From Anadara kagoshimensis (Eukaryota; Mollusca; Bivalvia; Arcoida; Arcidae), in assembly GCA_021292105.1 (NCBI GenBank), contig CM037861.1, forward strand, positions 28,482,545-28,546,544: DNA of 64,000 bases. Reading direction: 5' to 3'. Under the pieces are notes generated by a model, which searched no databases, was not told the DNA's origin, and was given only the letters and a program-made list of their open reading frames with translations. Positions within the stretch are counted from its first letter, which is position 1. The number at the start of each line of letters is the position of its first letter. Both the position numbers and the translations under genes were made by a program. Positions 57,291-64,000 of this stretch are shown here, in pieces.

Positions 57291-58220
57291 AATTATCAAA
57301 AACTAAGCTACACTTCCACACGTAATGTATTTCCTTAAGTTAGCTAAATTTGGTGACCTTTGGATATTTGTTTTGGTCCTTTAAAAATTTTGGTTTCACA
57401 ATTTTGATCCAAACACTACTGGTGAGTAATTGTATTTAAATACTGCGGTCTAGTTGTGTAAAATATATATTTTACGTTTTGTCAAATCTGATCAGTTTTT
57501 ATGATTTATGATAAAAAACAAACATTTTTTAATGTATTGAAGGATAGCTGCAGTGTACAAAGCTTAAATTGTTGTTTGACAGCTGTGTTACCAAACATGT
57601 CCTTAGTCCTACTTGAATATCTAGAATGTTTCTCGTTTCTGCTTATAGATCTTCTAACTTGTAAGGTTGGGAAACCAAAATATATATCCATCACTACGAA
57701 TAAGCTGATTTGTTTTATGACAGAGACACAAGTCTCCGGTCATAAAAATAGTGCACGGATCCTAACATACATTTTGTTAGGTCACTTGATTTTCATAATT
57801 TCATCACTTTTATAACCTATGTACTTTTTAATAAATATATATTAAATAAATGTTTATGCTAGAAACATCAAAACAAAGCAGTTTGAAACTTTTGTTATTT
57901 GTTGGCGATGAGTGGTCTCCTATTCTAAAGTCGTGAACAAAAAACCAATTAGGCTGCAAATTAATGTAGAGTGATCTTTCTATCGGGTTGAAAACTGAAA
58001 AACCTAATTTTTATACAGAATCTGAAATTGGCTGTATTTTTTTAAGATTATAGATTGTAAATGTGGCTTAAACTTTATATGCTCCATTTTTTCTTAGATT
58101 CTAAGTTACCGCCTTAATGGTTAAATTGACGATGAAAAGTGAAAATTTTAAATAATACAGGAAATGGTGTGGTTTTTTTCATATTGCACCTATGTTAACC
58201 ACTATGTAAAAACAATAAAA
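57290..58220. other. No recognised gene; duplicated segment near 57530
   Basis: A 104-codon frame (57501-57815) overlaps a segment that recurs in decayed form at 63515-63790 (ctgcagtgtacaaag, aaacatgtccttgg). Recurrence without frame conservation argues against a gene. Confidence 0.4.
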
Positions 58221-59990
58221 TAATAGGCAGGATGTTGTTACTTCTTAATTTTGGGATAAAATAAGTCAAACGAAATTACTGAACAGGAATATAAACTGAA
58301 TACCAATTACACCAACATATAAAATATTATATGCTATATCAGAACAATGTCATTATTATAATTCTGGGTATCATTGTTTCAATATGTAACATTTGTCTGA
58401 AAATCTGACACTTATCTCTAACACAAGGATGAATGATTTATTACGAAAATGTATATAATATAGACATGTATTTTTTAATACTTGGATTACAAAGAGGATT
58501 AGCACTATACTATTGTTGTTTGGTCTGATCCTAAACATACTAGTGCCTGCCACGCTAGGTTTGGTGCATGTTATAAACATCACTTAAGTCTTTACAAATG
58601 AACAAATTTATTTAAATATGAATTTAGGAGTGATTGCTGTTTGTTGAATTGACTATGCTCTGAGTCAGTGTTGTATCGAAACTGATGATGGAGAAAATCC
58701 GATGTCAAAGGTTTCAGGACTTTTTTTTATATTTTTTCTTATATTAGTAAAATTTGGTAAAGTAACATGTGTTAGTTTTTTGAAATTCGTAAAATGGATT
58801 CAAATTCATGTAATTTTCACTATTTGAGCAGATAATGACATGGGATTTTGACATGACATTTAAAGTAGGGTAAAGGCAAATCTGCTGTAGCTATTTTTGA
58901 GCAAATTTCAAAGACGCTGCTTTGATAACATTGATAACACTAATGTTGAACACAAACAAAAAAGTAAAATCACTAACTTATGTATCAAATAAATATATGT
59001 AAAGATTTCGCCATTGGCTTATCAAATTGGGATGTTTTCATGAAGTAGTTTTCAGCATGTAACCGAGATAAATGTTCAAAGTCATATCTAAGTGTTTAAA
59101 TTGCGTACATTTGTTAATAGTGTTGTTAGTTTTGAAAATATTTTATTAGAGGTTTCACTTTCTTGACATACTATTTTCCTGCATCAATGCTGAATCCAAG
59201 GTAAACGTCAAACCCTCATTTGCAATTTATTGCTTTAAATTGCCACTTCTTGTTTGTATGTAAAGATTTTGACACGGGTCTCAGTTTCGATGTGTCATAG
59301 CAGTGTCTGTGATAGTAGAATTGGGTCAAAGATCAAAGTAATGACATATTTTTTTAATCTTTGAGCACATATATACATATTTCGAAGACGATTGTAATAT
59401 ACGAGTTTCACATTAGGTGACTTATTTAATTGACTCGATCAAAACGAAACGAGGCTTACACTGTAACACAGATCCATCTTACTGAGAAACTGTGTTGTGC
59501 ATTCACAACAGGAGTGTTAATATTATCGTTAATTTAGATATTATTTCGAAAAATATGCCATAGAGTATTGTTTTTGTGAGAAATTGCTAACTGGCGAGTT
59601 TTGAGGATATGTTTGTTATTATTATCAACAATATTATAAATAATTATTCTAACTTAAAAAGAGCACATTTTAAGTTTACACAATTCCTATAATTTCAAAA
59701 CGAAATTCAGATAGGACATAAATGAATAAATAAATAAATTGATAAATAGCTAAGTAAATAAATAAAACGTGAAAATTAAGAGACTAATTTTAAGAGATAA
59801 TTTTAATCCTGAAGCTACTGTTATAATAAAGATTAACAATTCAATATTCCTTGATCTGGGCAAAAGTCGTATACACGTAATACTTTTTTTGTATTAATAT
59901 AAATCCTTTGATATCATACGAGATACGTATATTTTATAAATAAGGGTTCATCAACTTATTTAAAGTATTGTTTATTAAAATTGTTTTCAG

Positions 59991-60163
59991 AGAGTAATCC
60001 AAAATACCATTATTTTATCAAGATATTCCTGTTTTCACCTGACATAAACACTGATCTAATTTATGAGCAAACTCATAATTATCTAATTAGTGATCATATA
60101 CGAAACATGTGTATTGATAATCTCCTTTGTTTATTCTGGGTTTTAAAAGATAACATTCCTTAA
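59991..60163 (+). CDS. Candidate exon, unknown protein
   Basis: After the acceptor aattgttttcag an open frame of 57 codons ends in TAA: SNPKYHYFIKIFLFSPDIN, then SDHIRNMCIDNLLCLFWVLK. No family is recognised. It sits in the part of copy B that is missing from copy A. Weak evidence only. Confidence 0.2.
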
Positions 60164-60967
60164 TGACATCAGGTAAGGGTTAGTTTTTATTGGTGTGCAT
60201 CATTAATTTGCACTCTATCGTAAATAATTAAAAACAAACATACTAATCCATGTCCGAATCACAATCCAGAAGCAAAGCACATACGAACTTGAAAAAAATG
60301 TGTCATTCTCTAATGAACTGAAGTGTAATTTCTGTCTGTTACAGTGTTAACCTCGTTTTGAATTGTAGGTCGATTAATTTGTATAAAGGGAAATAACTTA
60401 TACGCTAATGTGAAAAGGGTCTTTTCCTGTGACTTTTTGATTTCATGAATAAGATTTTGACAGGGTCTTTTTGGTATTGAAGATCTTTTTGCATACTATG
60501 TGTTATTTTCCCCTCTAAATACGATAGGTTTTATAAATAAAAGATATTTTGCTACACCATTTCAGTGACAAAATAAATGCAGATTACAAATCAGTTTTTA
60601 TGGTAAGGTTTACAGTACATTGTAGTTATTAACATTATTAAGTTTATTTAAGTTTGCTTTTATTTTACTCACAATTCGATATAACCTCTATGATTAAGAT
60701 AGTTTAGTGGCTTGTTATGTAATGCCATGTATAGTTTTCACCCAGGGATTTGTAACTGAACAATAAAACCATTTATCATCATAATGAAAACAAACATGTT
60801 AATAACTCGACTTTGATGTTTATTAGAAATTACACATTTGGCGATTACATGAATACTAAACCAGATAAGGGATTAAATACTTATAGACATAATCCCACGC
60901 ATGACAAATTCCCTGTAATATTTGTTTATTAGCTTTTCTTGTAAATTTACCATATTTAATCAGCATA

Positions 60968-61203
60968 TACAGTGCGTCAAGTTTGACCTGGCCGTTTGAC
61001 CTTTAATTTTAAAGTTCAAACAGTTATTAATTAAGTACTTTACAGGTTATATAAAGTTCATATATAAGAATAGATGATAGTAATACTGGCAATGGGTGTT
61101 TATGGCAATGAAACATGCTGTCGTACTTAAAATACAAACTCTATAATTAGCCACATCTTATATTTAAATGAAATGTCAAGTAGTCAGGTCAAACTTGACG
61201 CAC
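60968..61203. mobile_element. Small inverted-repeat element (AGTGCGTCAAGTTTGACCTG)
   Basis: Begins cagtgcgtcaagtttgacct and ends caggtcaaacttgacgcact. Parts of a related element flank the GACCACGCCC element in the palindrome arms (for example 9183-9250 and 9670-9750). It splits the copy-B counterpart of the candidate exon at 57113. Confidence 0.8.
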
Positions 61204-61439
61204 TTTATGCATGGAGATCACAGTATTGAATATAAACCTGAAATGAATATGACTACTAGATCCCATATTGACGATATAAAGATCATTTTATGTCTACTAA
61301 AATCACGCCCTAGAATGCTAAATCAACTGTAAGAAAACTTCAGTGTAATATTATTTATATACAAAGAGTTTATCCTCATGCATTCAATAATGTGTATTGT
61401 ATAACATGTATTGATGTATAAGGATATTTCATGCGCTTG

Positions 61440-62860
61440 GGATGTTATGTAATTGAATGTGTATGCTCGACTATTCCTCGTTTGGCTGTACATGACATGC
61501 TATCTTTAATAAATACTTGCATAGTATTCAGACCCTTATGAAATCCAAGATGGCCACCATTACTATTAATAGCAAAAACATTAAAATGCGGGCCGATTGT
61601 CTTCGAATTTGAGACATAGAAAGTAGAAAGTAGATATCTGCCCATTTAACATATATAAAAAGTATTTCCGATAACTTTTTTATTGACCCAATTTAAGCAA
61701 ATTATGAAAATGAGGTCAAATGCTAATCAAAAACAAACATACTAATCCATGTTCGAATCACAATCCAGAAGCAAAGTAAAAACTTTGGAACTGGCAAGTT
61801 AGGTTAGACACGTGAACTTCCACCAAGGAAGTGAGGTCGGGTGCTCCGGAAGGGTAAGCACCTCCTGTTTAGCAAGCTACACCCGCCACGTGTGCAATCA
61901 AAATTGTGTGAAAGGAACATGGAACTATGAGACGTCAAATATATTAAGGGCAATCTGGACACGGAACATCAAACTTATCAACAAGACTGTGATGACGGCA
62001 TAAAACTTATTGAGGGCCTTGATAAACCTAGGCTTGCAATATCCCTGAGTCAACAATTTATTTGCAAGCAGCTCTTCGTTGTACAAAGTCCCCGTAAGTC
62101 CCCGTAGTGGAAACAAGCTCTACCATAGCTATTAATTGGGAAACAAATACACCATAAGCAGGAGAAGCAGGTATATTGCTGCATAAAAAAGGAAAGTTGA
62201 CAATAGAAAAATTAAAGTCCTTTGAAAATCTTTCCACGGAATCACTGCCGTGGCCATTTGAAACCAAATTTGGTGTGAAAGTCCTTCCGTGGAGTAGATG
62301 GAAGTTTATAAGTGGCAACCTCGTACGATATCCAAGATGGCCACTGTTACTATAAATAGCATAATCACTCAAATGGCATTTGGATTTAATGTTCTACTAA
62401 TTTTCTTTAATTTTGAAATAAGGAAAGAATTAATATAACCTAGCCATTTTTCATATGTTATGAGTTTTTTTGGGAATGTTTTTATTGGCCACATTGTAGC
62501 AAAATATGCAAATGAGGTCAAATTTTAGACAATTCTTTGAAAATCCCCACAGAAACAACGAGGTCAATTGAAACTAGATTTATTGAGGAGGGTCTCTAGG
62601 TGGGGTAGATCAAAATTTCAAGGCGAACCTGCATAAAATCAAGATTGCCACCATTACTATAAATAGTGAAATTATGAAATGGCCATTGTGGATTCTATTC
62701 TCTAAGGTTTTGTGGAAATTTGAAATATAGAAAGACGTTATTTGGCGATTTAACTCACATTTATATAAAAGGGGTTTCTTAGAAATATTTCATTGACCCT
62801 ATTTTAGCAAATTATGCAATTGATGTCAGATTTTGCCTATTGAATTTTACGGGCCAATTT
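61440..62860 (-). repeat. Diverged direct repeats with CCAAGATGGCCACC words
   Basis: The block aaatccaagatggccaccat plus tactataaatagc and ttagcaaattatgcaaatga recurs near 61550, 62330 and 62635, giving units of about 300-700 bp. The CCTGGTGGAAGTTCACGT repeat is inserted at 61725-61925. Short frames such as 61812-62003 lie in repeats. Confidence 0.65.
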
Positions 62861-64000
62861 GGATCGAGCCAATTTGCCGCGTTGCTTACGAGTGACTGTA
62901 AAGCACTTACAATTAAATTGATTCTTTTAACTCTAAGACTGTCATGAGATAAATTAAATTTGAAAATTAATTAGGCTGACATACTAAATCTTTATCCTTT
63001 TTACTGCCTGACTAACTGTGTCAATTGTCACTAAATCGGTTTTAATAGTTTGCAGCACTGGATGGACGTTAAGTAATGAGTTTTGATGTTTTATTTTCCA
63101 ACATCTAACGCAGACTTATTTACAGATTATTTACCATAAAAAGGGAAAGAATAATGATTCATTGAATATATCTGTGTTTAATGCATTTATTTTTAATCCA
63201 AATGCCTGATTTATACTTTCCTGTTTTATACGGAAAAAATTATAAATACCCCCTGAAAATAAAGAATGTCTTAGTTGATGGATACGACAAACCATCATAG
63301 ATATGACAAGAAATTGAACTAACATATTTTGTAATAAATTCATTTTCTGTTTGACATAAAATACAGGTGCGAGTTACATACATGAAAATAATATTTCGGT
63401 CAATGGTGATTAATGTTGGTATAGTATTTCCGCTGAAAATACACGTTTTCACATTGTGTTTTTTATGTTCATTAATGATATAATATTAAGCAAAAACAAA
63501 AACATTTATGTAGCGAATGATAACTGCAGTGTACAAAGGTTAAATGGTTACTAGATAGTTATGTCACTAAACATGTCCTTGGTCTTTTCTTTGAATCTAG
63601 ATTATTTCCTGTTCGCACTGATAAATATCATCATTTGTAAGATTTGAGAAATTAAATCATATCAATTTCTACGTACAAACTGATTTATTTTCATAACAGA
63701 AACACGTGACTGGAACTATCCAATAATAGTGCATGAATAACTAGAAAAGTTTGAATTGGTTGACCTTGATCTTCAGAATTTAATCACTTCTTTGACCTAC
63801 AATTGTAAATGCAGTACTTTGCATTTGAAAATTTGAACCATAGAAAGAAGTTACTTGAATATCACAGGCCAATTTGGACCACTTGTTATAGGAAGTATAC
63901 CTTGCCGTGTTGCTTACGAGTGACTTTAAAGCACTTACAATTTAATTAATTCTTTTTCCTCTATGAACGTCATAAAATCAATTCAATTTGAAAATTAATT
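62846..64000. repeat. Direct repeat pair at the window end
   Basis: About 130 bp at 62846-62975 (gggccaatttgga, cgttgcttacgagtgact, taaagcacttacaat, tttgaaaattaatt) recurs at 63870-64000, where it runs off the window. Between them nothing is recognised except the segment shared with 57530. Confidence 0.75.

Larger units (their letters stand above)
58220..61310. repeat. Segmental duplication, copy B
   Basis: Collinear with 55200-57290 but more decayed, with an extra ~0.8 kb near 59360-60180 and a small element at 60968-61203. Confidence 0.8.

Overview
The window looks like nuclear DNA from a bivalve-type mollusc. Genes are broken by long AT-rich introns with GT-AG borders and metazoan proteins. 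Most of the space is taken by short inverted-repeat elements, tRNA-derived SINEs, decayed non-LTR retrotransposons and arrays rich in AGGTCAAGGTCA. The organism call is inference from repeat style and proteins; no species is claimed.

Bases 1-16917 form one giant palindrome: arms 1-8440 and 8478-16917 with a 37-bp spacer. Both arms carry the same gene end (exons of a single-pass membrane protein, reading outward), the same 5'-truncated non-LTR retrotransposon and the same small elements. The arms differ by substitutions and by many one-base indels in homopolymers. The gene's 5' exons are absent from the arms, so the apex cuts the gene. A fold-back or haplotype misjoin is the leading explanation; a real inverted duplication is the alternative. 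Only the right arm runs on to the gene's stop codon (17025) and its likely 3' UTR.

Bases 17026-22576 hold the 3' UTR and dispersed repeats. Two well-supported genes then sit head to head. On the minus strand (39299 to 22577, 10 exons, 461 aa) is a DESI1-like PPPDE isopeptidase fused through a Ser/acidic linker to a PUL domain. On the plus strand (39572 to 51955, 8 exons, 302 aa) is the mitochondrial enoyl-CoA delta isomerase ECI1. Their start codons are 272 bp apart, and the gap holds seven GATAA-type motifs, suggesting a shared promoter. ECI1 serves beta-oxidation of unsaturated fatty acids; the DESI-PUL protein should act in SUMO or ubiquitin removal linked to Cdc48/p97. No functional link between the two is implied beyond possible co-regulation.

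The introns are a record of insertions: SINEs with other elements nested in them, a 624-bp fold-back element with CACTA-like ends, a 1.4-kb minisatellite, two copies of one element placed just inside two splice donors, and a decayed second copy of an ECI1 exon.

Bases 52200-64000 have no recognised gene. They hold a tandem array (about 150-bp unit) bounded by inverted ends, then a diverged segmental duplication (about 55.2-57.3 kb and 58.2-61.3 kb) with a possible terminal exon in the first copy that is split by a small element in the second, and further direct repeats to the window end.
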